A stretch of 64,000 bases of DNA from Streptosporangium saharense (GTDB lineage: Bacteria > Actinomycetota > Actinomycetes > Streptosporangiales > Streptosporangiaceae). Under the pieces are notes generated by a model. The model saw only the letters and a program-made list of their open reading frames with translations. It was not told the DNA's origin and did not search any database. The stretch is taken from assembly GCF_014203715.1 (NCBI RefSeq), contig NZ_JACHJP010000003.1, positions 248,001 to 312,000 on the forward strand. Reading direction: 5' to 3'. Positions 7,396-15,833 of this stretch are shown here, one piece after another. Positions within the stretch are counted from its first letter, which is position 1. Each line of letters begins with the position of its first letter. The position numbers and the translations under genes were made by a program.

Positions 7396-9630
7396 ATGCG
7401 CCGTCACCGCTTCGGCGGGATCGCGGTCGCCCTCGCGGCGGTCTACCTCGCCGCCGTGGTCGGCCTCGGTGTCATCGCCATGATGACCGGCGACATCACC
7501 CCCGTCTGGGGAGTCGTCATAGGTCAGTACGGCTTCGTGTCCGAGGACCTCAGGCCATGGTGGTGGCTTCTGGTTCTGCTGGTCCTGATCGCGGCGGTGC
7601 AGGCCTGGGCGTACTGGCAGGTGCTGCGCGGTCGCGAGCGCGGGGAACCGGTGCAACGTGGCGGAGAGGTCCGCCTGCTGCGGGTCGCGCTCTACCTCAA
7701 CGTCGGATACAACCTGGTCGCACGTCTGCCGATCCCGTACGGCTGGTGGTTCTGGCTGGTCGGGGTGCCGCTCCAACTGGCGGTGGCCTGGCTGTTCTTC
7801 CGTGTGCTGCGCGACACCGCTCCTCGATGGCTACGACTCCTGGTTCTCGTGACGGGGATCTTCAGCGTGTTGGTGAACCTGGGTGTCACCCTCGAATGGG
7901 CACTGGGGGCTGACCTGTTCATCCGGATTCCCGCCCTGGACTGGATCGAGCAGTTCGCCTGGCCGCTGTGGATGGTGGCGGTGCTGCTGGCGCAGGCGCG
8001 TGATCCCCGTTGGAGCGGGACGACCGTGCGCGTCGGCGTGATCGCGTTGGTCATGTCGTTCGTCCAGCCCTCCGGAATCATCGGGTTCGGCTACGTGAAC
8101 GAGATCTCCTGGCGCGAACTGTTCCTCGATGCGATCGGCGCGTTGTCCTTCTTTGGACTGGTCTGGTGGGCTCGATCCGCGCACGACCTGGGCAGCGTCC
8201 TGGCCCCGTCGTCACGGCCCCCGCGGGCGCCCGCCAGACGGTGGCCGCTGCCGGTGGTGGCGATCACGCTCCCGCTGCTCCCCGCGGTCGTCAACCTCGC
8301 GCACGGAGTGCCGTTCTGGCTTGGCCCGAAGAACGCGGTGTGGAACGTCCTCCGTGAGTTCACCAGCTTTGAGCTCACTCTCGCCTGGTATGTCCTCGAC
8401 CTGCTCGTGGGGGTCGGTGTGCCGTCGCTGCTGATCCTGGTGGCCGTCTGGCGGCGCACCTACCGCCTGACGCGGGCTACGACGCTGACCCTGTTCTTCC
8501 TGGCCGGTGTCGCCGTCGTGAGCGCCTCCACCACGGCGGACTCAAGCCTGCTCGGGGAACTGCAGCTCTACCCGAGCGGCCTGTTCGTCAAGGACGGCAC
8601 GCTCGTCTCCGCCGGGATCTCCCCGCTGTGGTACGGACTCGCGCTCACCGGTTCCGCCCTCACCCTGACGATCCTGTACGGCGCGCCGCCTGCCCGCCGT
8701 ACCCGCCGCCAGGTTCTTCTGGTGAGCCTCGCCGTGGCGGTGACGCTCTGTTTCATACCGGCGGCGGACCAGGCCCGCGGACCGGTGATCACGGCGCAGG
8801 AGTGCGACCCACCCGAGCGTTGGGAACTGGAGCCTCGTGAGCTGACCGCCGAGCAGAAGTTCGTCTGCTCGCTACGCCAGCCGGACAGGGGCCTTCGCCG
8901 GTTCTCCGACACCACACCTGACCAGGTCGTGATCGCGTACGGGCGCTGGATGTGCGAGCTGTACACCCGCGACGACCCGCGAGAGCTGGCTCGCTGGAAG
9001 GTGAACCGTGCTGCCCTGACCTACCCGCTCGCCGGTATCTGCCCGCGCGCCGCCGCCGTCGTCAACGCCGAACGCGCCGAACAGGATCGGGAACTCGCGG
9101 AGATGCAGGCGGACGCCCAGCGCATGTGCGATGCGACGCCACACCACCGCCCGCGCGTCAAGCCGGCCAAGGCGATCCGGATGAAGGAGCCCCAGTGGAC
9201 CGACTACGGGGTGCTGCAGACGTACGAAGACGAGGAGGCGGAGGCCGTTCCGGATCTGGACCCCGGCAACGGACTGGTCTCCACCAGCTCCGGCACCCTG
9301 ACCGTCCTCACGCACTCCGACTTCGACATCTGCGTCACCGTTGAGACGTACAGCCGCCGCCCGCCCGTGGAGACCAAGGGCTGGGACAAGGTCGTCGAGG
9401 TCGGTTACCGCAGCCCCACGGGCGAGATCGTGCTCACGGACAGCCTCAGCGGCACCACCCTGCCCGACCTGTCACTCAACGGCCGCAGCGGTCGTTACCG
9501 GATCCGCGTGCACTACGCCTGGTTCCCATGGAAGGGCGAGGAGGAAGCCGGTCAGCGACTGCTGATCATGGCGTACCCCAGCCCCGGCGACAAAGACGGC
9601 GACGACAAGGAGATCGTCTACCGCAGGTGA
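7396..9630 (+). CDS. Large multi-pass membrane protein of unknown function, 744 aa
   Basis: About twelve hydrophobic segments fill residues 1-470 (for example GGIAVALAAVYLAAVVGLGV, WWWLLVLLVLIAAVQAWAYW, LTLFFLAGVAVVSAS). About 270 polar residues follow, probably outside the cell, with several Cys and Trp and a beta-rich end (GTLTVLTHSDFDICVTVE, GRSGRYRIRVHYAWFPW). AGGAG lies 7 nt before the ATG. I recognise no transporter or enzyme family. The layout suggests a sensor or envelope protein. It stands alone, with a small hairpin (CCCGAT-AATC-ATCGGG) in the 114-bp gap after it. Confidence 0.7.
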   Translation: MRRHRFGGIAVALAAVYLAAVVGLGVIAMMTGDITPVWGVVIGQYGFVSEDLRPWWWLLVLLVLIAAVQAWAYWQVLRGRERGEPVQRGGEVRLLRVALYLNVGYNLVARLPIPYGWWFWLVGVPLQLAVAWLFFRVLRDTAPRWLRLLVLVTGIFSVLVNLGVTLEWALGADLFIRIPALDWIEQFAWPLWMVAVLLAQARDPRWSGTTVRVGVIALVMSFVQPSGIIGFGYVNEISWRELFLDAIGALSFFGLVWWARSAHDLGSVLAPSSRPPRAPARRWPLPVVAITLPLLPAVVNLAHGVPFWLGPKNAVWNVLREFTSFELTLAWYVLDLLVGVGVPSLLILVAVWRRTYRLTRATTLTLFFLAGVAVVSASTTADSSLLGELQLYPSGLFVKDGTLVSAGISPLWYGLALTGSALTLTILYGAPPARRTRRQVLLVSLAVAVTLCFIPAADQARGPVITAQECDPPERWELEPRELTAEQKFVCSLRQPDRGLRRFSDTTPDQVVIAYGRWMCELYTRDDPRELARWKVNRAALTYPLAGICPRAAAVVNAERAEQDRELAEMQADAQRMCDATPHHRPRVKPAKAIRMKEPQWTDYGVLQTYEDEEAEAVPDLDPGNGLVSTSSGTLTVLTHSDFDICVTVETYSRRPPVETKGWDKVVEVGYRSPTGEIVLTDSLSGTTLPDLSLNGRSGRYRIRVHYAWFPWKGEEEAGQRLLIMAYPSPGDKDGDDKEIVYRR

Positions 9631-9744
9631 TCCCGATGTCGGTCGGTGAACCTTCTGTCACAGGAGGATCACATACCGGAAACTCGCCTCTCCCGATAAT
9701 CATCGGGGTGTGAATCTCCTGGTGGGAACGTTACAGGAGGCCAT

Positions 9745-10974
9745 GTGGGTTATGCCGTAATCGACTTTGAGACCACCGGGCTGCGGCGGTCGTGGAACGA
9801 CCGGATCATCGAGATCGGCGTCGTTCATCTCGATGGCGAAGGCCGGATCACCGGCGAATGGAACACGCTCGTCAATCCGGAGCGTGACCTCGGGCCGCAG
9901 CACATTCATGGGATCAGCGCCGCCGACATCCGTCACGCCCCGCCTTTCGCAGACGTGTCCGGTGCCCTCGCCGACCTGCTTCGAGGGCGTGTTCTCGTGG
10001 CGCACAATCTGCGGTTCGAATGGACGTTTCTCGAGCACGAGTACGCGCGACTGGACGCATCGGTTCCGAACGTCGACGGATTCGGCGTCTGCACGATGGT
10101 CGAGGCGGCTCGGTTCCTGCCTGACGCGCCGCGCAGTCTCGCCGGTTGCTGTACGGCGGCGGGCATTCGTCTGGACGATCACCATCACGCCCTCGCCGAC
10201 GCCCGGGCCGCCGCGGGCCTGCTCGGGCACTACCTGGCCTCGGCGCGTCCCCACGTTCCGTGGCGGGCGTCTCTGGATCTGGCCGCGGAGCTTGCCTGGC
10301 CGACGATCGGAAAGACCGACGTCGCCTGGGTGGGACGCGGCGTCGCGGCCGAACGCGCCACCCACTTCCTGGCCCGCCTGGTGGACCAGCTTCCCCGCGC
10401 CCCTGAGCCGCCCCTCGCCGACAGCTACCTTGCCCTGCTCGACCAGGCGCTCCTGGACCATCACATCTCCGCGAGCGAGGCCGACGCGCTGGTGGACCTC
10501 GCCCGGCAGCTCGGGCTCTCACGCGGCGACGTCGAGCACCTGCACCGCGACTATCTCGCCGGCCTCGTCTCGGCCGCCCTGGCCGACGGGGTCGTCACCC
10601 CGGCCGAACGGCACGAACTCGAACTCGTCGCCACGCTCCTGCACATCCCGTTGACCACCGTCGACGTCCTGATGGCAGAAAAGCCAACGTTCCCGGCTCC
10701 CCGCTCCCGCTTCTCCCTCGCTCCCGGCGACCGGATCGTCTTCACCGGGGACATGGAAGGCGGGCAGGAGAACTGGGAGGAACGCGCCCGTCAGGCGGGT
10801 CTCGTACCCCACGGCAACATCACCAAGAAGGTACGGCTGCTCGTCGCCGCCGACCCCGACACCCTGTCCGGCAAAGCACGCAAGGCACGGGACTACGGCA
10901 TCCCCATCGTCACCCCCGAGGCGTTCGCCCGGATGATCGCGAGCTCGACGCACCTGGCACCGGGCGGCTCCTGA
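9745..10974 (+). CDS. DEDDh 3'-5' exonuclease with TerB-like and BRCT domains, 409 aa
   Basis: Residues 1-165 are a DnaQ-type exonuclease: exo I YAVIDFETTG (D7, E9), exo II LVAHNLRFEWTFL and exo III HHHALADARAA, all catalytic residues intact. Residues about 225-305 look TerB-like (DSYLALLDQALLDHHISASE, LADGVVTPAERHEL). The C-terminal 85 residues are a BRCT domain (GDRIVFTGDMEGGQENWEE ... YGIPIVTPEAFARM). The start is GTG with AGGAGG 4 nt upstream. A proofreading-like repair role or action on foreign nucleic acid is plausible. The domain order matches uncharacterised actinobacterial exonucleases. It lies 120 bp upstream of the DUF4041 nuclease, on the same strand. Confidence 0.88.
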   Translation: MGYAVIDFETTGLRRSWNDRIIEIGVVHLDGEGRITGEWNTLVNPERDLGPQHIHGISAADIRHAPPFADVSGALADLLRGRVLVAHNLRFEWTFLEHEYARLDASVPNVDGFGVCTMVEAARFLPDAPRSLAGCCTAAGIRLDDHHHALADARAAAGLLGHYLASARPHVPWRASLDLAAELAWPTIGKTDVAWVGRGVAAERATHFLARLVDQLPRAPEPPLADSYLALLDQALLDHHISASEADALVDLARQLGLSRGDVEHLHRDYLAGLVSAALADGVVTPAERHELELVATLLHIPLTTVDVLMAEKPTFPAPRSRFSLAPGDRIVFTGDMEGGQENWEERARQAGLVPHGNITKKVRLLVAADPDTLSGKARKARDYGIPIVTPEAFARMIASSTHLAPGGS

Positions 10975-11097
10975 TCCGGACACCTCGGGGAGGTCTCTGA
11001 GCATGGTCGAACCCGGATCGCGCCGGGTGGTGTAAACCGATCAGTATGGATGGCTGTCCTCCTGTGACATGGCACACAGTCGAGGAGGACGCCCGTG

Positions 11098-12486
11098 ATG
11101 GAGTACCGGTTCAACTCGCCTCCTGGATGGCCGGTTCCGCCCGCGGGCTGGCAGCCTCCCCAGGGGTGGCAGCCGGATCCGTCGTGGCCTCCGGCACCGC
11201 CTGGCTGGCAGTTCTGGGTATCCGTACAGACCTCTCCGGCGCCCGCGTTGCCGGAGCGGAGCGGCGCGGGACTGTTCGGCGGAAAGAAGAAGCTGGAGGC
11301 CGAGAACGCCGAGCTTCGCGCGTGGATCGAGCGGCTGGGCGGGATGGACGCCATGGGGGTCGCCGCGCTGACCGAGGAACTGCGCGCCGAACACGGACGG
11401 CTGCGGGCGGCCCTCGCGGATGCCGTACGGCGGTTGCACGAGGTCGAGCGGCAGGTCGTGCAGACCGAGGAGACCGTGCTGTTGCAGGAGGCCGGGGTCT
11501 ACGACTACCAGCATCCGTTGAGCGACGCGGTCGCGTACAAGGAGCGGCTGGCGCAGGTCAAGGCCCGGATTAAGGCGATGGCCAGGGAGAACAAGGCGGT
11601 GCTGGGCTCCACGGGCTGGCAGGTCAACGGGTCGGCGGCCGAGGGGCGCCGGATGGTGCGTGACTTCTCCAAGCTGATGCTGCGTGCCTACAACGCCGAG
11701 GCCGACAACTGCGTGCGCACGATGCGTCCGTACAAGCTGCAGTCAGCTGTCGATCGGCTGGAGAAGGCCGTGGAGATGATCGTCAAGCTGGGCAAGACGA
11801 TGGACATTCATGTCAGCGGCGAGTACCACCGGCTGAGGGTCTACGAGCTGGAACTGACCGCCGACTACCTGGCCAAGCAGGAGGAGGAGAAGGAGCGTAA
11901 CCGCGCCCAGCGGGAGCAGCAGCGCGAGGAGGAGGCCGCGCGCCGGGAGTTCGAGCGGGAGAAGGCCCGGCTGCGCAAGGAGCAGGCCCACTACAAGGCG
12001 GCGCTGGCCAAGCTGATCGCCAAGGGCGACGAGGCAGCGGTGGAGGAGCTGAAGGCGAAGCTGGAGGAGATCGGTGCGGCGGTCAGTGACGTCGAGGCGC
12101 GTGAGGCCAACGTCCGGGCGGGCTACGTGTATGTCATCTCCAACATCGGCGCCTTCGGTGAGGACGTCGTCAAGATCGGCATGACCCGCCGCCTTGAGCC
12201 GGAGGACCGGGTGCGGGAGCTGGGGGACGCCTCGGTGCCGTTCAGGTTCGACACCCACGCGTTGATCTTCAGCGACGACGCGGTCGGTCTGGAGGGACGG
12301 TTGCACGCCGCGCTGAACGACCGTCGGGTCAACAGGGTCAACCCGCGCCGGGAGTTCTTCCGTGCCACGCCCGCGGAGGTCAGGGATCTGCTCCAGCAGA
12401 TCGCGGGCCAGCATCTGCTGGAGTATCGGGACGTTCCCGAGGCGCTGGAGTGGAGGCAGTCGGCCAACGAGACGGCACACGCCTGA
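11098..12486 (+). CDS. DUF4041 / GIY-YIG (T5orf172-Mug113) nuclease, possible anti-phage protein
   Basis: The N-terminus carries PPGW-type repeats (PPGWPVPPAGWQPPQGW). A coiled coil follows, then a DUF4041-like region (residues about 60-235: GLFGGKKKLEAENAELRAWI, SKLMLRAYNAEADNCV, SAVDRLEKAVEMIVKLGKT) and a long charged coiled coil (EEEKERNRAQREQQREEE). The C-terminal GIY-YIG fold has GYVYVISNIG near 343, VVKIGMTRR near 360 with RVREL, the presumed metal-binding E400 in LEGRLH, and VNPRREFF. From established knowledge, DUF4041 plus Mug113 proteins include a membrane-associated anti-phage nuclease. This copy has no transmembrane segment. GAGGAGG lies upstream of both GTG 11095 and ATG 11098. 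Confidence 0.85.
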   Translation: MEYRFNSPPGWPVPPAGWQPPQGWQPDPSWPPAPPGWQFWVSVQTSPAPALPERSGAGLFGGKKKLEAENAELRAWIERLGGMDAMGVAALTEELRAEHGRLRAALADAVRRLHEVERQVVQTEETVLLQEAGVYDYQHPLSDAVAYKERLAQVKARIKAMARENKAVLGSTGWQVNGSAAEGRRMVRDFSKLMLRAYNAEADNCVRTMRPYKLQSAVDRLEKAVEMIVKLGKTMDIHVSGEYHRLRVYELELTADYLAKQEEEKERNRAQREQQREEEAARREFEREKARLRKEQAHYKAALAKLIAKGDEAAVEELKAKLEEIGAAVSDVEAREANVRAGYVYVISNIGAFGEDVVKIGMTRRLEPEDRVRELGDASVPFRFDTHALIFSDDAVGLEGRLHAALNDRRVNRVNPRREFFRATPAEVRDLLQQIAGQHLLEYRDVPEALEWRQSANETAHA

Positions 12487-12736
12487 CGGCCTGGCCGGGG
12501 ACGGCAGGCCACCCCCGTCAGTTCGAACGCGCCGTTCACGCCATGAACCATCTCCTCTGCGTACGGCAAGACCGGATGCCCCCCGTCAGGCTGTCGCTCA
12601 CATCCCTGAGTAACCGCCCGCGAACATGGCCGCTGTGGCGGCGCGCCCCACGCCGCCTACCTGACCTGCCAGGCGACCGACGTTCGCTGACACGACCGGG
12701 GAGTACGGCACGACCGGCCGGTCATCACGCGCGAAA
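12487..12736. other. Intergenic region, no gene seen
   Basis: About 250 bases between the DUF4041 gene and the terminator of the subtilase gene. Frames here are short, without ribosome-binding sites or recognisable protein sequence. Confidence 0.6.
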
Positions 12737-12764
12737 GGCGCCCGGGAAGCGGTTCCCGGGCGCC
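12737..12764. terminator. Bidirectional hairpin terminator
   Basis: GGCGCCCGGGAA and TTCCCGGGCGCC form a perfect 12-bp stem with loop GCGG. TTCTC follows on the plus strand and TTTCGC on the minus strand. It sits between convergent genes and would end both the DUF4041 and subtilase transcripts. Confidence 0.8.
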
Positions 12765-12788
12765 TTCTCACGAAAAAGCCCTACGGCG

Positions 12789-15425
12789 TCACAGGGAGTC
12801 GATCGCCGCGTGGAGGTTGGGGCGGGGGCCGATGTGGTGGGGGTCGCCGGTGGGCTGGGCCGTGCCGGTGAGTTTGAGGGTGTCGCGGACCTGGGCGGGG
12901 GTGAGGACGCCGCTGCCGGCCTTGGCGGCGCCCTGGAGGGCGGCGACGGTTCCGGCGATGATGGCGCTGGCGCTGGAGGTGCCGTTGAAGGTTCCCGCGT
13001 AGGTCTTGTTCGGGTTGGTCGCGGAAGGGGTCAGGTCCTGCCAGCCCGGGGCGCTCGTCGTCGCCACACACGAGCCGTAGGCCTGGACGTCCAGGCGGGA
13101 GCCGTACGTCGACAAGGGGAGGGCGGTCCGCTCGGCGGGCGGGGATGAGCCGAGGCAGTTGGTGCCGCCGGGGCTGGGTGGCGCTCCGGCGCCGACCATG
13201 ACGGCGCCGGAGTCGGGGCGGCCCATGATCGTGGTGGCGTAGGTGTCGGTGGGGTCGTCGAGGTTGTTGCCGCCGTTGCCCGCGGCCTCGATGACGGTCA
13301 CTCCGGCGGCGGTGGCCAGGACGGTCTGGTCGTAGACGCTGCTGTCGTACTCCCAGGGGTACCACGGTCCGCCGGAGCCGTCGGGCACCAGGGCGACCTC
13401 GTACAGGATCACGTCACCCGGCTGGGAGTGGGCGGTGGCGTAGGCGACGGCGTCGAACACGGCCGTGCCGGACAGGTGCAGGGTGGCGTGTGGCGCGATG
13501 CCCGCCATGCCGAGGCCGTTGTCGTCCTGGGCGCCGATGATCCCGGCGACGGCGGTGCCGTGACGGATCGAGGAGTCGTTGGTGCAGGGGTCACCGAACA
13601 GGCTCGGCACCTGGACGATCGCGCCGGTCGCGACGCGTCCCGCCAGGTCCTCGTGGCACAGGTTCCACTGGTTGGTCAGTCCGACCAGTTCGGTCGGGCT
13701 GGTCCTTGGGGTGGTCGTTCCGTCGCCGAGCTGCCCGCTGGCGTTGGCGCCCCAGACGTAGAACCACTGGCCGAGCTTGCTGACCGTGTGGGCCAGCCCC
13801 GCCACGGCCGACTCGCTGTTCGCCGAGGTCGCGACCGGGGAGGTCCTGTCCGTCGTGGTGCCGTCGCCCAGCTGGCCCTGGCTGTTGTCACCCCAGGTGT
13901 AGGTGGTCGAGGAGACCGAGGCGGTGGTGGCGACGCTGTGCAGGGTCCCCGCGGAGACGCCGTTGACATCGGTCAGGCCGGACACGGCGACCGGGGTCTT
14001 GCGGTCGGTCGTGGTGCCGTCGCCGAGCTGCCCCTGGCTGTTGTCGCCCCACGCCTTGACGGTGCCGCCGGTCAGGAGGGCGAGGACGTGGTCGCCGCGA
14101 CTGCTGACCTGGCTGACACCGGTCAGCCCGGTGACGGCGGCGGGGGTGGTGTGGTCGGTGGTGGTCCCGTCGCCCAGCTGTCCCTGGGCGTTGTCGCCCC
14201 ACGCCTTGACGGTGCCGTTGGACAGGAGGGCCACGGAGTGGGCGCCGCCCGCCGCGACGCCACCGGGCCCGGCGGACACACCGGTGAGGCTGGGAACGGT
14301 GATCGCGACCGGCGAGTCGGATCCCGCGTAGCCGAGCTGGCCCTGGCTGTTGTCTCCCCAGGCGCGTACGGTGCCGTCCGACAGGACCGCCAGCGCGTGG
14401 CCGGGTCCCGCGCTGATGCCCACGGCGTTGTAGATCCCGGCGACCTGGACGGGGACCTTGCTGTCGGTCAGGGTGCCGTTGCCGAGTTGCCCCTGGCTGT
14501 TGTCACCCCACGCCCACACGGTGCCGTCGGTCTTGAGCGCGACCGAGTAGTCGTTGCCCGCCGAGACCGAGGTGACGTCGCTCAGGCCGGGGACCTGCGA
14601 GGGGACCTTCTTGTTCGTGGTGTTCCCCAGCCCGAGCTGGCCCTGGCTGTTGTCGCCCCAAGCCCACACCTGCCCGAGCGTCGGGGTCCACGCGACCATC
14701 AGCGAGTGGTCGTCGCCCGCGGCGAGGGACTGCGCGCCGTAGGAGGGGGCGACCACGGACTGGACCTCGATGTCGGTGACGGTGATGCCGTCACCCTTGC
14801 CGCCCGGCTGGGCGTTGGCGTAGTCGGCGTCCACCCCTCCGCCCAGGACGGAGGTCGAGGGGTTGCGATACCTCTGGTGCGAGGCCAGCGGCTCGGAGGG
14901 GGCGACGGGAACCGGCCTGGCCTGGGCGATCTCCACCGAGGACAGCGCGTTGAGGTCCCTGAGCAGTCCTTCGACGCCGCTCCTGGGGGCGGTGACGACG
15001 AACCAGGAGTTCAGGTCGGGCAGTTCACGGCCGGTCCGTTTCTCCAGTTGGAGGCGCTGCTCGGTGATCTTCGTCTCGGGGGTCGAGGACAGCGGCCGGA
15101 TGGTGGCGTCCCTGTACTTGCCCAGCACGTGCTGGATCTCTGCGGCGTCTCCGGAGTCCTTGGCGACCAGCCCACGATCGCGCAGCCGTACGGCGAGGCC
15201 CGGCTTGAACTTCACGGTCAGCTGGGTCGTGGAGAAGCCCTTGGGCAGCGGGCCGTGGGTGCCCGGGGCGGTGCCCTTGTCCTTGCTGTGGTCGTAGGCG
15301 GGGGCGGGTTCTGCCGAGGCGGGACCCGCGGTGACCACGGCGGACAAGGTGCCGACGGCCACCGCGAGCAGGGCCGCGGCGAGCCGCCGTGAGGGTCCCC
15401 CGGAATCAGAGCGAAGCGACAACAA
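12789..15425 (-). CDS. Secreted S8 subtilase with an RCC1 propeller inserted in the catalytic domain, 878 aa
   Basis: A signal peptide covers residues 1-38 (LAAALLAVAVGTLSAVV, then AGPASA). A propeptide-like region runs to about 200. The catalytic Asp is D218 in GDGITVTDIE. Residues about 225-580 then hold seven RCC1 repeats with the core WGDNSQGQLGDGTTTD. The protease resumes with NQWNLCHEDLAGRV, H622 in RHGTAVAGIIG, oxyanion Asn N717 in EAAGNGGNN, and Ser S817 in FNGTSSASA. Seven repeats would close a complete propeller, so the propeller seems to be a nested module between Asp and His. Start is TTG at 15425 (or 15422), with GAGGAG upstream. Likely an extracellular protease. Confidence 0.88.
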   Translation of the reverse strand: MLSLRSDSGGPSRRLAAALLAVAVGTLSAVVTAGPASAEPAPAYDHSKDKGTAPGTHGPLPKGFSTTQLTVKFKPGLAVRLRDRGLVAKDSGDAAEIQHVLGKYRDATIRPLSSTPETKITEQRLQLEKRTGRELPDLNSWFVVTAPRSGVEGLLRDLNALSSVEIAQARPVPVAPSEPLASHQRYRNPSTSVLGGGVDADYANAQPGGKGDGITVTDIEVQSVVAPSYGAQSLAAGDDHSLMVAWTPTLGQVWAWGDNSQGQLGLGNTTNKKVPSQVPGLSDVTSVSAGNDYSVALKTDGTVWAWGDNSQGQLGNGTLTDSKVPVQVAGIYNAVGISAGPGHALAVLSDGTVRAWGDNSQGQLGYAGSDSPVAITVPSLTGVSAGPGGVAAGGAHSVALLSNGTVKAWGDNAQGQLGDGTTTDHTTPAAVTGLTGVSQVSSRGDHVLALLTGGTVKAWGDNSQGQLGDGTTTDRKTPVAVSGLTDVNGVSAGTLHSVATTASVSSTTYTWGDNSQGQLGDGTTTDRTSPVATSANSESAVAGLAHTVSKLGQWFYVWGANASGQLGDGTTTPRTSPTELVGLTNQWNLCHEDLAGRVATGAIVQVPSLFGDPCTNDSSIRHGTAVAGIIGAQDDNGLGMAGIAPHATLHLSGTAVFDAVAYATAHSQPGDVILYEVALVPDGSGGPWYPWEYDSSVYDQTVLATAAGVTVIEAAGNGGNNLDDPTDTYATTIMGRPDSGAVMVGAGAPPSPGGTNCLGSSPPAERTALPLSTYGSRLDVQAYGSCVATTSAPGWQDLTPSATNPNKTYAGTFNGTSSASAIIAGTVAALQGAAKAGSGVLTPAQVRDTLKLTGTAQPTGDPHHIGPRPNLHAAIDSL

Positions 15426-15781
15426 ATTCTCCTCAGACGTCGTTTAAGAGCATTTTCGATTACTCATGCATCGCCGTGCGTCATGAGAACAACAGATTCG
15501 ACGAGCCAGCATAGGCTGACGACCCAGGTGAAAATCAACCGTGAAAAATGATTTATACGATCGGCTTCCAGGCGAATGCGTGAAGTGATTTCCGGCGATT
15601 CCAGGAACGGCCTGGTAGCGGATCCCGCGTGGTTGACAGGGGTGGAAGCGCATCATACAAATGATGGTTCGCTGTTACGCGGAAACAGAGAACGGACCGC
15701 TCTCCGCTTTTTCGCCCGGGAAGACGAAAAGTCGGTCCTCCGTAAGGAAACGGTCGCCCTCCGTGCGGACCGGAAAAGTAA
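15426..15781. other. Intergenic region upstream of the subtilase gene
   Basis: About 355 bases, AT-richer than the surroundings near 15440-15560, probably holding the subtilase promoter. No gene or RNA recognised. Confidence 0.5.
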
Positions 15782-15817
15782 ATCGGCGCGTCCAGCCCGC
15801 TGGCTGGACGCGCCGAT
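15782..15817 (-). terminator. Rho-independent terminator of the minus-strand cluster
   Basis: ATCGGCGCGTCCAGCC and GGCTGGACGCGCCGAT form a perfect 16-bp stem with loop CGCT. Read on the minus strand it is followed by TTACTTTTCC, a U-rich tail. It ends the phosphoesterase / MFS / TolB-like operon. Confidence 0.88.
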
Positions 15818-15833
15818 CTGCGTGAAGCAGAGG

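Noticed and set aside
13428..15392. A 654-aa open frame on the plus strand opposite the subtilase gene
   Set aside because: It mirrors the opposite strand's repetitive codons, is rich in Gly/Val/Arg and has no recognisable protein pattern or ribosome-binding site. The minus-strand gene has clear domains.
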